Of a stretch of 64,000 bases of DNA, positions 1 to 13,000 are shown one piece after another; position 1 is the first letter of the stretch, and each line of letters begins with the position of its first letter. The notes below the pieces were generated by a model that had not been told where the DNA came from, searched no databases, and saw only the letters and a list, made by a program, of their open reading frames with translations. Origin of the DNA: Lingula anatina (taxonomy: Eukaryota; Brachiopoda; Lingulata; Lingulida; Lingulidae). A program made the translations under genes and the position numbers. The stretch covers positions 70,237 to 134,236 of the forward strand of contig NW_019775797.1 in the NCBI RefSeq assembly GCF_001039355.2. Direction: 5' to 3'.

Positions 1-410
1 CGCCTCCCCACACGTCGTCCCTGCGGGGTACAGTAATTAAATCTCGGCTCCGAACATTAATATTTCCGTGAATATCTCTGGTGATATTATCTCCGTAGAT
101 AGTCGATTCATTGCTGCTCTACGGGCCAAATTATTCCTTTTTCGTCTCTGTTTTCAAAGATAATAGAACAGAAGAGCTTTTTTCCTTCGATCGCCTTCAG
201 CCGCCATGCTTTCTTTACCACGAGTTTAACTGATGAGCATGCGCACTTAATATTTCTCAGGTAGCTTCCGCATGGCGAACGGAGACGCGATTTAATTACT
301 GTACCCCGCAGGGACGACGTGTGGGGAGGCGGAGAGACTATTAAAAGATTAGGCGGTTTTTCTTTCATGTACGTCCGCCATTTTTAGGTCACCGGCTTTG
401 TAAAGCCTGG
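1..410. mobile_element. Foldback DNA element, left part cut by the window edge
   Basis: Bases 1-43 are a perfect inverted repeat of 289-331 (arms begin CGCCTCCCCACACGTCGTCC). Similarity to the element at 60614-60904 continues outward to about 410 through a GATTA..CGG block and a CCATTTTTAG block. The visible palindrome is therefore the inner part of a longer foldback whose left end is outside the window. Confidence 0.75.
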
Positions 411-539
411 CTTAATTCGTTGAGAATCCGCTCAAAGAACAAAACCCATGCATAAATGGAGGTTTTTCATTTTCACCATTTATTTCCACCGACTCGCTTC
501 TAGATATCAATTCTCGTACCGTAAATCTTTTCAAACCTT

Positions 540-735
540 GTTAAGATGGCTGACTACCAAGGTTTGAAAGGGTGCGGTGAATATGATTTTTTTTTTTTTT
601 ACTATATCGATTAAGGCCATTTACCTGTCATTTTATGTTTTAAAAGTTATAATTGTCCTCAGTTAAGTTCAACAACTGAGAATGCATTTGAAATCCTGTA
701 CTTGATCTCAGCTGTCACCTTGACTGGTCAATAGA
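540..735. repeat. Repeat related to the subterminal left end of the 5.2-kb TTAA element
   Basis: AAGATGGCTGAC, then GGTTTGAAAGGG, GGTGAATATGAT, a T-run, ATTAAGGCCATTTA and CTCAGTTAAGTTCAA appear here. They recur in the same order on the minus strand of 40160-39985. About 190 bp is shared with small indels. The region between 740 and 1140 has no recognised feature. Confidence 0.6.
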
Positions 736-1143
736 ACTAAAAACCTCAGAAAACTATTTTAAAATACCACACTAGTCTATCATGATGCAAAAAGGAAGAA
801 AAATGATCAACATTAGGTAAGTATTTTTTGAAGTTTTCATAAAATCACCATATATACACAGCAGAAGTTTCTTAAACAAAACTTGGTCCGCACGCGATAA
901 AATACAAATAAAACTAGAGGATCAGAGAGGCTATACCGCCTCCGAATATTGTACCACCAGCTGGGGTAAGTGCGATCGTATAGACCCCCCCACACACAAA
1001 AAAGGGACACCACCACCAGTCTTGTGCTTGACAAGCTGTAAAAAATGCAATCAACAAGAATTCTCAAAATATGCAAAAAAATATATATAACTAAAAATGG
1101 TACAATCAAAGTTCAGTTCATAGTAAGATAGGTCAGTAAATTT

Positions 1144-1500
1144 CCAGTATATGACTTCCTATTCAAGTTCAATAGCAACTATGGACCTATCTCTGCCAGT
1201 TTTGGAGATAAAAGGGAACCAAAATTTGTAAACTTTAATTCATGATAAAAAGTAGGTCAAACGTAAATTTCAAGGTCACACTTAGATTGCCAGTATATGA
1301 CTTCCTATTCAAATTCAATCATAACTATGGGCGTATCTTGGCAGTTTTGGAAATAAAAGGGAACCAAAATTTGCAAAGTTCAGTTCAGGGTTAAAAGTAG
1401 GTCAAAGGTCAATTTCAGGGTCACATTTAGATTGCCAGTATATGATTTCCTATTCAACTTCAATAGTAACTATGGACCTATCTCTGCCAGTTTTGGAGAT
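1144..1500 (+). repeat. Tandem repeat of about 145 bp, 2.5 copies
   Basis: Units start near 1144, 1290 and 1436, each beginning CCAGTATATGA(C/T)TTCCTATT and containing CTATGG(A/G)C(C/G)TATCT and TTTTGGA(G/A)ATA. Copies are diverged by several percent. Confidence 0.85.
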
Positions 1501-3340
1501 ATAAGGGACTAAATGTTATAATTTTGGAGTTACAATAATGTGCCATAAATTTTGTACAGAAAAAATTAATTAAAATAAAGAAAAGGTCATTTTGGTCAAA
1601 ATTCTTGAAATGGGAGGTGCTCTGAAGTTCCAGATGTTCAAATTTGATGAAATAATGTCATTTTTGACCACAGGTTGTCAGCCTCGCCAAGCCTTATGTT
1701 TTATTTTTCTGGAGTTCAAAATTTATTATCCATTACCGTACTGCACATTTTGCTTTCACCACCAATATGTACTTTTTGATACAGCGTAACTCGAAAACCG
1801 TATGGAATACAAAAAAACAGAGACCACCTCCAGTGTTGGGCTTTATATGCTCTACAAAATGCAAAAAAAAAAATGGGTCTCTAGCATTAACGGGTCCCGA
1901 ATTAGAGACAGTTTTCAGTTTCGGTATCTTATGGCTGCTACTCCCGTGAAAATGCACCGATTGACCCCAAATTCACGGAGATGAAAGATGACCTGAAGGG
2001 TAACACTTTCCAATAATATTATTGGTTAAGTCTGTGTGGTGTCTGAATAACAGGGCAAAACATTTTTTTTTTTTTGTAAAAAAATCTTTTTTTTTTTTTT
2101 AATTTTGGCCTGTTTGACCTTGAAATAAAGGTCAAAGGTCAAATCCAAGGGCATATTTGAAATCTACACATATGACTTTTGGAAAGCCGTCTGTAGAAAA
2201 TTTTCCCATAATTCCTTCCATAGGGTAGATAATTAGCATTTAATTTTGCCATTTTTAGACAAGGGTGCATTGCAATGAGTGCCACACCTAGACCCCAATA
2301 CCGACAAAGCCCAAAATTTACGTGGAACGAGTTGAGATTATAGGTGACCTAAATTCAAGAGATGGGTACGGAGGCCCTTACCGTCTAGGAGGAGAAGCGG
2401 TAATGGTAGCTGGCCGGCGGAGCCGGTGGAGCCGGCAGAACGATCTGGACGGGACTAAAACCATGTGTACCGCCAGCGCTAACGCTGGTGGTACAATAAA
2501 AATAGCCATCAGATCACCAGCCAACCAACCTCATGTGCCTTAAAGGCATACAATGTGGGCTAGACCTTTATATAGTAAAAATGAATTTTCCAGGAAACTT
2601 CATCAATTTTCTCATTTCATCCCTATGTCCACTAACCAATTAAGGTGACAGCCAAGCATGTTCCCAAACATGTGACTTATTTCAGCAGACAGATGAGTGA
2701 AGAACAGGTTGTGTAACAAGCAGCAAGTAGATTGATGCTAAGTTTAGCTACAACAGAACAGATGCAATGGCCCCTATCCATGAGCAGATTTAATTACTTT
2801 GGAATCCAGATTTCCAAAAAACACATAACTAATATAATATGCATCCTTGGTAGAGTGTAGTTATCTGGCATTTTCTTGCCAAGTGAAATTTATCTTCCAA
2901 ATCTTTTTTTTTTTCCAATCCATGAATCAATCCACTACTCATCCCATACACTAGGATTAGATGTTTCATACCATTTCTAATTAAAAGAGGATTTTGTTTT
3001 GATAAGTAAATTTGTATACATAACATTTGTAATGTGTTGTTGCCATATCAGCCAGCTCATTATTATTATTTCTATGTATTATTATGAACTGCTGGCCTGC
3101 AGGCCTGAACTACAGTTGACATGAAAAAGAAATTGCAAAAAGAAATATCGACATCAGTGACACTTTCAATTGAGTGGTTTTAATTAGGACAGATAAGCAG
3201 CTTTACAGAATAATGCTATGCATGTGAGTCATCCTGTCCCATTTCACATGGGACTGATCAACTAACAAGACTGAGAATACATGTAGTTCATCTGTTTTCT
3301 TACTAGACCAGCTGAATTACATGTAAGGAACCATTCCCAT
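1501..3340. other. Intergenic or DCAKD-intron sequence without a recognised gene
   Basis: Only short overlapping frames with no family signature occur. There are T-runs near 2045-2100 and a small GC-rich hairpin near 2463-2492. No DCAKD exon (P-loop or lid) was found here. Confidence 0.4.
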
Positions 3341-3346
3341 ACCCTG

Positions 3347-3735
3347 TCATACTAGCAGGATTGATCTATCTTCGGGGGGTTCTCGCTAAGTTGCATTAGT
3401 TGAAGCATGCATGAAAGTTAAAACCCCCCCCCACAGCTTAATGGGCATGACAAACATTTAAGTTGCTTAAACTGAATGCAATTTAGTGTGAATCCCCTCA
3501 GAGTTAGATCAATCCTGCTAGTACGCTAATAGGATTAATCCATCTCTGAGGGGTTTCAGGATAAATTGCTTTCAGCTTAAGCTACTTATATGTCTGGCAT
3601 TCCTACTGAAGCTGATAAACCTTAATTAATTACCCCCTAGCAGCTTCAGTAGGTGTGACAGACATGTAAGCCGCTTAAGTTTATTGCAATTTAGCGAGAA
3701 TCCCCTCGGAGATAGAATGATCCACATTTAGTAGG
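3347..3735. mobile_element. Two abutting palindromic MITEs of one family (dimer)
   Basis: Two palindromes of about 175-210 bp lie end to end. Each has the family order AGGATTGATC / TTCTCGCTAA / TTGCA / TTAAG..GC / CAGCTT..AGTAG / GACAGACAT..AAGC / GAATCCCCTC. The terminal arms contain GATTGATCTA-type sequence in inverted orientation. Related copies are at 8891-9057, 30904-31330 and 57055-57268. Confidence 0.75.
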
Positions 3736-4302
3736 ATAGGGTCTGGGAATGGTCCTTAAGTCTCTGAGAGGGAGACATAGCATTGTCCACATAACAAAAT
3801 TGTAAGTGCGGAGTATTAGATTAAAAATCTTAGAAAATGGCAAATATGACTTTGGCACATTTTCAAACACCAATTATATACCTTCAAAAATATTGCATTT
3901 TAGAATGATGAAAAGTTATGAAAGGAAACTCGAATAAAATAAGGAAATGAGAAAAATATCAAGCCATCATATTCAGCAAGATTTTATTGGAAAGTTGATG
4001 AAATAAAAATGAGATCTGTCAGATCTTCAAAGGCATTCATACCTTGGGCATTGAATAATTTGTAAATTTACTAGCCTTTTAATATGATTCAAATAGAACT
4101 TTCAATGCATCATAAATATCCTCTGTATTCCACTTTCATTTATTTAAACTCTCTGTCATTATATATCATTAAATTTTATTTTAATTAATTATATCAATTT
4201 ATATGACTTATTGCACAATCCAACTACTTTAAGTTGCAAATAAAATTACCTCTTAATTATTATTATTATTATTTAAAAACCTTTAAATTTGCTTTACTTC
4301 AG

Positions 4303-4594
4303 TGACAAGGAGACCCAGTTGAAGAGGCTAATGGCCAGGGATGGCCTCACAGAAAGCCAAGCTAAGCTGAGAATACAAGCCCAAATGCCTTTGGAAGAGA
4401 AGTGCAAGAAAGCCACACACATCATAGACAATACTGGGTCAATTCAGAAGACTAGCAGCAGGACAAAAGCCTTGTTCTTGGAATTTAGGGCTTCAAACAA
4501 GCACTTAAAAGTAAGGATCTTTGTGCTTTTTGTAATATCTTTATGGATTGGACTGGCTACTTGGATGGTGGCTGTGGTGGTCAGGAGAAAGTAA
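4303..4594 (+). CDS. DCAKD: Dephospho-CoA kinase domain-containing protein, last exon (partial gene)
   Basis: Terminal exon of a CoaE-fold P-loop kinase related to the enzyme that phosphorylates dephospho-CoA in the last step of CoA synthesis; animal DCAKD is thought to be membrane-anchored. A polypyrimidine tract and AG end at 4302. The exon then reads DKETQLKRLMARDGLTESQA, followed by a RIQAQMP segment and an ATHIIDNTGS segment. These are the C-terminal CoaE landmarks (LxRLxxRxGLxxxxAxxRIxAQ, then the aspartate-asparagine strand). The tail after NKHLK is hydrophobic (IFVLFVISLWIGLATWMVAVVV) and ends RRK-stop, like the C-terminal membrane segment of vertebrate DCAKD. The P-loop and lid exons were not found in the first 4.3 kb and presumably lie upstream of the window. 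A donor-like AAAA/GTAAGG at 4511 could instead end the exon there, but read-through gives the better family match. The last coding 60 bp are copy 1 of a minisatellite. Confidence 0.85.
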
Positions 4595-4776
4595 ACATCT
4601 TTATGGATTGGACTGCCTACTTGGATGGTAGCTGTGGTGGTCAGGAGAAAGTAAACATCTTTATGGATTGGACTGGCTACTTGGATGGTGGCTGTGGTGG
4701 TCAGGAGAAAGTAAACATCTTTATGGGTTGGACTGGCTACTTGGATGGTGGCTGTGGTGGTCAGGAGAAAGTAAAT
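4532..4776 (+). repeat. 60-bp minisatellite, four copies, founded on the DCAKD membrane-anchor codons
   Basis: Four near-identical 60-bp units start at 4532, 4592, 4652 and 4712, with a short fifth remnant. Unit 1 is the coding end of DCAKD. Units 2-4 lie after its stop codon and differ from each other by only a few substitutions. Because 60 is divisible by 3, every unit keeps the same frame and the same terminal stop. A second frame is open through all units (DWTGYLDGGCGGQEK repeats). Confidence 0.95.
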
Positions 4777-4794
4777 ATCCAACAAAAGGTCACA

Positions 4795-7065
4795 TAGCCT
4801 GCATATCATTTGCAGAAGGGTAGGATGGGAGGCTTACTGCCAAGTACCCTGGTATCTAATTCATGAAGTTGGGATTTTAAAGTGCATTAGGTCATATCAA
4901 AGCTGTCATTACACACAGTAGATATAAGTTTTGAAAACATTCCAATTTTAATGACAAACACTTTGTGCATGCAAAATTCACCAGAAACGGCCTCAGACTT
5001 AAGTTGATGTACAGTTAAATACTGTTGTCTTTTTAGATTGAGAGACAGTTAAATGCAAATGTCACTAAAATTTAATGTTCCTTTTAAAATCAATTTATAT
5101 AGTAATTTAATAAATTGAAGTTGATTATTACATGATTAGATTTGTTTTGTTTGATGGTAAAAGATCTTGTAGACTTGGGCTTACTGCAGTATAATGATTC
5201 CATTAAAAAACATCCTATGTCCAATTTAATTGCAAGTAAATTAATGTTTTCCTCTTGCAAGTGATAAAAAAAATGCAGAACCATAACTCCAACAATACTC
5301 TTTACTGTGCAAGTTCTTTAACGTGATGTTTTTCAACTACATTAATTTTATTAAATTGATATTCAGTTGAGTTCAAAGACATTGTCTTTTGAGATTTCTA
5401 AATGTCTTCAATAACTGTACACAGAAAAAATAATAAGATAAGATGAAGATACATTCTTGTTAATATCAGTGCATGCATGACTTTATGCAGCAGTCAACTC
5501 TTGTGAAAACAATAGACAAGAAAGAGAGCTGGACAATGTCATTTCTAAAATCAAGTTGTGTTGATACTACTGTCAGAACAAAGAGAGAACTCCTCAGTTC
5601 AACACTTTATTGGGTGTCTGCCTTGGCCACAGAATGCCTAAGCTTAAATACACAGTTCCAACAGTACACAATTGGCCAATTTAATATTCAACAGATAACA
5701 TACAATGTGAGGCCAGAGATCACCATAGCCAAATACATGGTGACTTATCTAAATTAAGCATTATTATGATTACACCTGTGTAACTACTTTTCTATAATCG
5801 TCATACACGTTCATATATATTCTGGTAGTGGCAATTATTCATGCAAGGTCATTTATATTATGGCAATGTTATTCTACACAGAGGATCGTCAGCAATTCCT
5901 AAATTCCTAACTATTATACATTTTAAGTCATTATACACAATGGAAGTACTGCAATCTCTTGCTAATATGCATTTTGGCCCATGATTTTAAGTACTAATGG
6001 TCACTAAAACATTATGGCATTTGTATATAGCAATAAATTAACTGTACCTGGACAAAGTTAGTGAGAACCTCCTAGACGTGACTGTCAACAGTATTTACCA
6101 TCTTGCTTGTGGTCAGCTATTGCTTATCTACTGCCTCCATTTTGTTACATAACACATTTGAGACTTCTGTTAATATACATTACAAACACTCTTCACTCTT
6201 TGTTGTGTACTTGAACTTCAAAAGTGGATTCAAAGGTTGTTTTTTTTTCTTTTTTGGGGGGGGGGCTAAAATGTAGGGTTGCCATCCAATGTATCTGCAT
6301 AAGACTAAGTGCCTTTAGACTCTCAGTCTAATGCTACATGTAACACGGACTACAGTACATCCAGTGGGCTCACCTGACAATTTGAAAAGCATCTTTTCTT
6401 TAGTTTGTTAAGTTTCTGACACACGAACTTGCTCTTTCGTAAATTTATATGAATTTCCGAAAACAAACATTGAGTGCTGGTTCTCATGATTTACTAATTC
6501 CTCATGAACTACAAGACACTTCAGTTCATTTAATTATAATAATAACTGTGTCATTCTCAGCCATAAGGAAACTGTCTGTCTGACAGGTCATGACCCACTG
6601 AAATGCCAGAGGACCTGATGGATGATATTGTTTTTCCCAAATATTAAATAGTTCATAATTTTTAAAAATTATCAATGGGCTGTTAATTTAAAAAATGTTG
6701 AGAATTTTTTGCATGTAGACAAAATGGTCCTTACAAAAGTTTCTAGGGTTCATCATAATAGGCAATAATTTTATAAACCAAAATCTCAAAAACTGTGGCC
6801 GCTATCAATGACCAAAGAAGTGACTACAAACAAAAAAGCAGACCAATGTACCTTTGAGAATATTTCCCAAGTAACAAACAACTGAGCAGACCAATTCACT
6901 TACAAACAAAATTTTAAAAGTAATAAACTGTATAAGCCAGGCAATGATCATGTGATGACTATCCCTACACATTGGTGGATCATAAAAGGTGACATTGATC
7001 AGATTAACAAAATCTTGAAGAATGAATGTATTCAGTCTCCCCTTCCAAGTCACAGGAAAACACCT
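4795..7065. other. Convergent 3' flanks of DCAKD (+) and SNAPC1 (-)
   Basis: AT-rich, no recognised coding family. An AATAAA at about 5108 suits DCAKD, and CCAATAAAGTG on the minus strand near 5606-5611 could end SNAPC1. A 94-codon open stretch at 5473-5757 has no recognisable content. Confidence 0.35.
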
Positions 7066-10000
7066 TCAGTGGGGATCAGGTATATTTTCCTCTGGAGTAC
7101 ATTGTTTACTTTTGCTCAGCTTGACTTTAGACTTCCCTTTCGGTGCAATTTTTTCTTTTAGTTGTCCTTTTTCTTTGGGTGCTTTTTTTATTTCCTTCTT
7201 CCTAGTATTCTTCATTGATTCTGTTTTAGACTTCTTTCCTCTTTTAGAGACTGAAAGTATTAAATGAGAGATCTGAGTTTGCAAAATGAATGTTAAACAA
7301 AAGAAAACTGTCCACACAGCTAGAGGACCAGGACTGCCTCCTAGGTATGCCCCCTAGCTGGATTTGACATAACAAAGGGATAATAACATGCAAAATAAAT
7401 ACAAAGAGCTTTCAAGTATATTCAAATTAGTACTTGTTTTTACTTTTTAATTTCTGTAATAACTATAACCATTTTACTTTGATATGTGAGGTAAAACATA
7501 TTTTAATCTGAGAAACAAAACTTACTGCCTACATATTATCTGCCATCTTTTTTAAAGAATATCACTCCTAAACCATTTAAAAACTAAGTATCAAATATGA
7601 TTTTCATTAATAACAAAAAAAAAAATCAGTGCTGTTAACATGCCTTGAAATATGCAATAAGTACTGGGTCACTAGCCATAAGCTTGCAAAGAGTTCACAG
7701 TTTCAGGAATTAGTTAAAGCTGCTACTACATCTGTCACCCAAACACAAGCAGTATAAGGGAAACCCTATATGTAGGTTTATCATAATAGAACATCACTAA
7801 GCACAGCATAACATAGGTTTTAAAGGGGCCGAGATAAACTCTGGCTGTGAATCTATTCGACCTTCAGTCACCTTTCACTTTGTCAAATAAAATGTCACAT
7901 TCAAGTTCAATAGTAATTATATCAGGCCTCCCCTTACCACCACAGTGCTGTTTAAATGCTTTTGTTATGGAGTTATGAGCCACTAATTAAAGACTTTCAT
8001 TTAACAAAGGCATTACTTTGCTTTATCAATGATTGAATCTGAACTAAGACTTCTAGGAAAAATCGCTGGCAGAATTTTGAGTACTAAATGGTGTCATTAA
8101 ATCCGCCTTGAAAAGGTGATTGTGGGTGCTCAGGTAAAGGAGAAATTTGAGAAACTGAATTTGTCCTTTTTACCCCAAAATTGCAATTATGACATCACCC
8201 GTAAGATGACACGTTTGATTGTTTATTTATTTAGTTACTAAACACTGAAGACTTATCTATTACCCAAAAGAATGTAAGTAAGGAGTTTTGGGCGAAAGGT
8301 GGCAATATCCTTTAACATACACCACATAATATCTTGCAATGATCAATTACCTTACTCCTTGTGTTAAACAAACAACACATCTTGTAATCACACATTACCT
8401 TTCTCCTCTCCACTGAGCCTGGGCATGTTAAGGATCACTGACCTCATCTCCTCTCTCAGGTTCACTGTCGGCACCCGTAGCACTTGAAGTAAGAAGAAAT
8501 CCCAGTGACAAAGAGCACAGTCATTACAGCAAGACTAGGGCAGATCAAACATCCAATCCCTCATGCATGGAAACACATTTGATACAATTGCTTTAAACTA
8601 CATAATAATGATGTAAAGACTTATTGCTTTTAAGGATTCAATCAGGAAATAAAGAATTTACTCCACATGTACTCCTGCAAAACTTGTTCTTGAGACAACA
8701 TAAACATATGAAGGTGACAGTTCAACCTGTTGCCCTCTCCTTTGTTTTGAAAGGAATTACTACATAATTATTAAACCATGGCATAATTCAGTTACAACAT
8801 CAATATACATAACTGGGTGCATTTCATTCACACTCAAGCTGACATTTTTTGGCATGTATTTCAATGAGATTTGGTTGTTGTATAATATTCATAAACCCAT
8901 CATACTAGCTGAATCAATTTTACCCTGCAGGGATTCTCGCTAAATTGCATTCAGTGTAAGCGGCTTAAATGTCTGGCATGCCTACTCCAGCAGCTTGGGA
9001 GTAATTAGTGAGAAGCCCTGCAGAGTTAGATTGATTCAGCTAGTATGATGGGTTTATGGAAAGGCAGTGTAAGTCTCAGTCACATTCTAAAGATCACAGC
9101 TCCTGTCTGTACATACTTGAGGACTTCTTTCAGTCTGATAAGGGGTTTTCAATTAATCTGATACAAAACAATCATTTAAATCAGTAAGTTGATCTGCAGA
9201 TTCTGGCATTTTTTGACTGACAAAATTCAAAGTATCTTATAATGGCTGTATCTCTTAATGGTGGAATGGTAGTATAATCACAATAAATTATTACAATAAA
9301 TCTTCCAGCTTAAAATATTCAAGTGTCATGTCAAAGGTGCTCCCGATGGGATTTTCCACCAAAATGAATTTTCTTGGGATATATATATATAGGGACAATT
9401 TTCTCCTAATCAGGTATTAATGTTTCACACATCCTTGAATAATGCATTTCTTATAATAATACATTTCTTAATACAGTGCTACATGTGCATCTCAGCACTG
9501 TTTACATTTACATATAAGAACTAAAACTACAGAGATAAATAAAAAACTAACATTGAAGTAATAAGTACTAAAAGATAAAAGATTCAATTTTCTCAAAAAG
9601 CAAGCCTTTATTTAGAATAAAATTTGTGGGGTAGCTGTACTTATGTGCTGTTGTGGAACTATAAACCTACTAGTAATCATTCTTGTACTACTTATTCATG
9701 ACTCTCAATTTCTAATCACTGCACTTACTGAGTATAATATGCACATGAGGTACCACTTATAAAGAACAGTTGGTGCTGGCCATATGAGACTCATACCCCA
9801 TTCACACTACAGTTGCAAAAATGTGCATTTCTATAATTCGAATTTTTCATGAGGAATTCGATTCGGTATTGCGTTCACACACGCAAAGTGAAACCGAATC
9901 ACATGTTGAAAATTTCAGGTTTAACTTCCTGTTTTGAACACTCGCGCATGCGCCGCACAGGATATCTTAAAATACCAACAAAAATTTGTGACGACAAATG

Positions 10001-13000
10001 CAACTCAAAAGACATTCCAGCATTCTTGAGAAGTATAAGATGGCAAAATAAGTTTCTGTTTCCTCATGTTGTAGTGAGTGGTGACCTCCAAATACGTTTG
10101 GTGCAATCGCTAAAGTAATAAACAAGCGTTCATAGATACCCGCACTTATCTGCACACATACACAGTAAGATCTGTACAGGTATCGATTCCGGTAAGTTAT
10201 TCGAATCGCGCTTAGGAATCCACCTCGCTTGCAGGATTTTGAAAATTCACATTACAGAAATCCTCTTGCGTTCACACAACTGCATTTATTCGAATTGTGA
10301 CCTAATTCGCAACTTATCCGGATAACTGAGCATAGTGTGAATGCGGTATCAGGCATCGTTCACATGAAAAATCCAAATTCCAAAAATCCATTGGTCTGTG
10401 CCCTGAATACCCTGTGGCGTAACTAACTAGCAGAGCGAGCGAGTTACTTCCAAAGCTGTAATTAATTCTCGGCTGTGCTCAAAGGAGATTCTGACACCTG
10501 GACGCATGCACAGTAGTATCTCTAAACTGTGTGTTGCACTCATATCTGTGGTGTGTACATGGACCTCATCTTCTTCGTCCTGTTGTTGCACAAAATTGAC
10601 AAACATATTTTTCAAAGCAACTGTGACTGCCACTTTCTTCCTCTCTAACTTATTACTGCGCATGCGTCCAGGCGTCAGAATCTCCTTTGAGCGCAACCAA
10701 GATTTAATTACAGCTTTGGAAGTGAGTCGCTCGCTCTGCTAGTTAATTAGGCCACGGGGTATTTAGGGCACAGACTGTGATCACTAGATACCGCCAATGG
10801 ATTTTTGGAATTTGGATTTTTCATGTGAACGCAGCCTCAGTCCAGACTAGCAGCAACCCCAGTATGTCAGCTGCAAGCAACATGAAGTCAAAACAGACCA
10901 TGTAAGGGACAAACAGCTCAGCATTGGTGTCACAATGAAATGCAACTGATTGATTAATCAATTATACAGTACTGTGTTTATTTCCCTACCTTCTTGTTCT
11001 TCCATACTCTCTACCCTTGAACTTTTCCTGCCCCTTTTCTTCGGAGGAGACTTTGTTGGTGACTGCTCTGTACCATTGTGGACCGTTGCCCGACGATGTC
11101 TACGACCTCGAGATGGTTCTGCAGTTTTAGAGAATGCTCTCTCTCTGATTGACGCCCTTTTCCTTCCATGACAAACTGAGGGCTTAAAGACAGAAAAATA
11201 TATCTAATCACTTTGGATGGTGTATTGTGACGCAAACTTCAAACTGAGAAAAATAAAATATTGAAAATAAAATCATACAAATGAAAAATTTTTATTTTTA
11301 TATATAAATGGAAAAGTGTGAATTTATCATTACAGTTTTGTCAACAAAAACATAATACACGACTTTTAATTTATTGACTTTGCCTAGTTTTTTAGCTTTC
11401 AGACCAAATGACTCATTAGCCTGTCCAATACAGAATAATACAAAAGAGATATCAATAACGGAGTGATGTAATGTATTGGTATGCTTGTAAGCTGAGGTTT
11501 CATTTCTATAATTACTGCTGTATGCCTTATTGCAAAAGTACATTTCACTTGGCGAGCTCTTCAAAACGCAACAAGCAAAAAGTCTCTATGTTTAACAGTG
11601 CTAGCATTAGAAAGTGTTTTCAGTTGGGGTCATGTCGATACTCCCCCGCACAGATACTCCCCGCAGCGATATTCCCCCACACCAATAATCCCCTCTTAGT
11701 AAATTTCTGTGTATTATGCGCATCGATACGACCCCACACCAATAGATCCCTGCATCGATACATCCCCAGTAAAATTGCCGATGTAGGCGCACTGTTACTC
11801 CCCCACACCACTGCTTCCTTCCATCGATACTGAGGGGGAGTATTGGTGCGGGGATGTACCGGTGTGGGGAATGATCGATGCAGGGATGTATAGGGATGTA
11901 ACCTTTCAGTTTTGGCATCTAATTTATGACCGATTCTCCTGTGAAAGTCAAAATAAACAACTTACATGTTATACTTCAATGGCTGCATAGCATCAACAGC
12001 TTGGGGAATCATTAAGTCTTAGTTTTACCAGCATACCATGGGTTTTTACTACTATACAATGGTCCAGTCCTAGCATTATGGGTACTAGTGATGAGTTTAT
12101 CTTTTAGTGTAACTATGGGACAATTTTGCTGATATCCTTCCTGTCTCTACATACTAGGTGGGAAACTTGATTATTGATCAGATCTTTTGTCTAGTCTACT
12201 TAATTAAAAAAACTTGTCAAGAAATTTCAAACTTGAAACACACCTTACAATCCAATTTACATTCAGTTTTATATAAAAATTATTTCATACTCTCCAAAAA
12301 AAGGAGGTTAGTTTATCTGGGGTGAAACTTATGGTATGTGGCACGGTTAAGTCACCATAGTCTGTCAGTTTTCAAAGGGAATTGTGCCCTCACTAACTGC
12401 AGACAAAGCGTATATCTTTATAAGCAGGAGCTAACAGACCTAAGTAAAACAAGGAGGAGTATTGACCACTTCAGTGTTTTTTAACATTTCACACTGCAGA
12501 TGGTCAAGAAAGGCCTATTGGGAAAAAAGTATCTACTGAGGCAAGCTGGTCACTGCTTGTAGCATGGAGTCTAGGGGTGCATTAATTCACAGTGGTAGTC
12601 TGGTAGGTCGTTTGGCATTAGGTAGTTGGAATAAACTCCACAGGGACCATCACTAAATGCCATCAAATTAAAAGATGAACATTGATTGATGGTGAGGAAA
12701 GATGCAGGTGATGACTATTTGTACAGATAAGCTGTGTTTGTATATCATTGTTATCTTAATAAACTAACTTTAAAAACCTTGGACCAGTTTGTTTTGAGTG
12801 AACATGGGTCTTCCAGTGGAATGTGCATTACAGCAGTTATATGTCAGTCAATAGAAATATGTCAGCTGAAATCAGCTAATCCATAATTGTTTGATAGTTC
12901 AGTTAATATTTGTTAGATTTTGTGTATCAAAATTTGCAACGAAACCTCCAAAAATTCAATAGCAAGTGGAAACGGTTCACACCAAGCACTGTAACATCAC

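Noticed and set aside
2463-2492. Hairpin TGTACCGCCAGCG..CGCTGGTGGTACA as a helitron end or attachment site
   Set aside because: No terminal CTRR-like motif, no second copy with the same borders, and no partner end found.
4543-4797. Repetitive protein (DWTGYLDGGCGGQEK units)
   Set aside because: Out of frame with DCAKD; openness follows from the 60-bp period of the minisatellite.
5473-5757. 94-codon plus-strand open frame
   Set aside because: No family signature and no splice or promoter context; on the other strand it overlaps a likely SNAPC1 poly(A) signal.
8439-8478. Possible extra 40-bp SNAPC1 exon (acidic SATGADSEPERGDE in one frame)
   Set aside because: Inclusion breaks the phase between exons 7 and 8, whereas skipping it gives a perfect join and a normal protein length.
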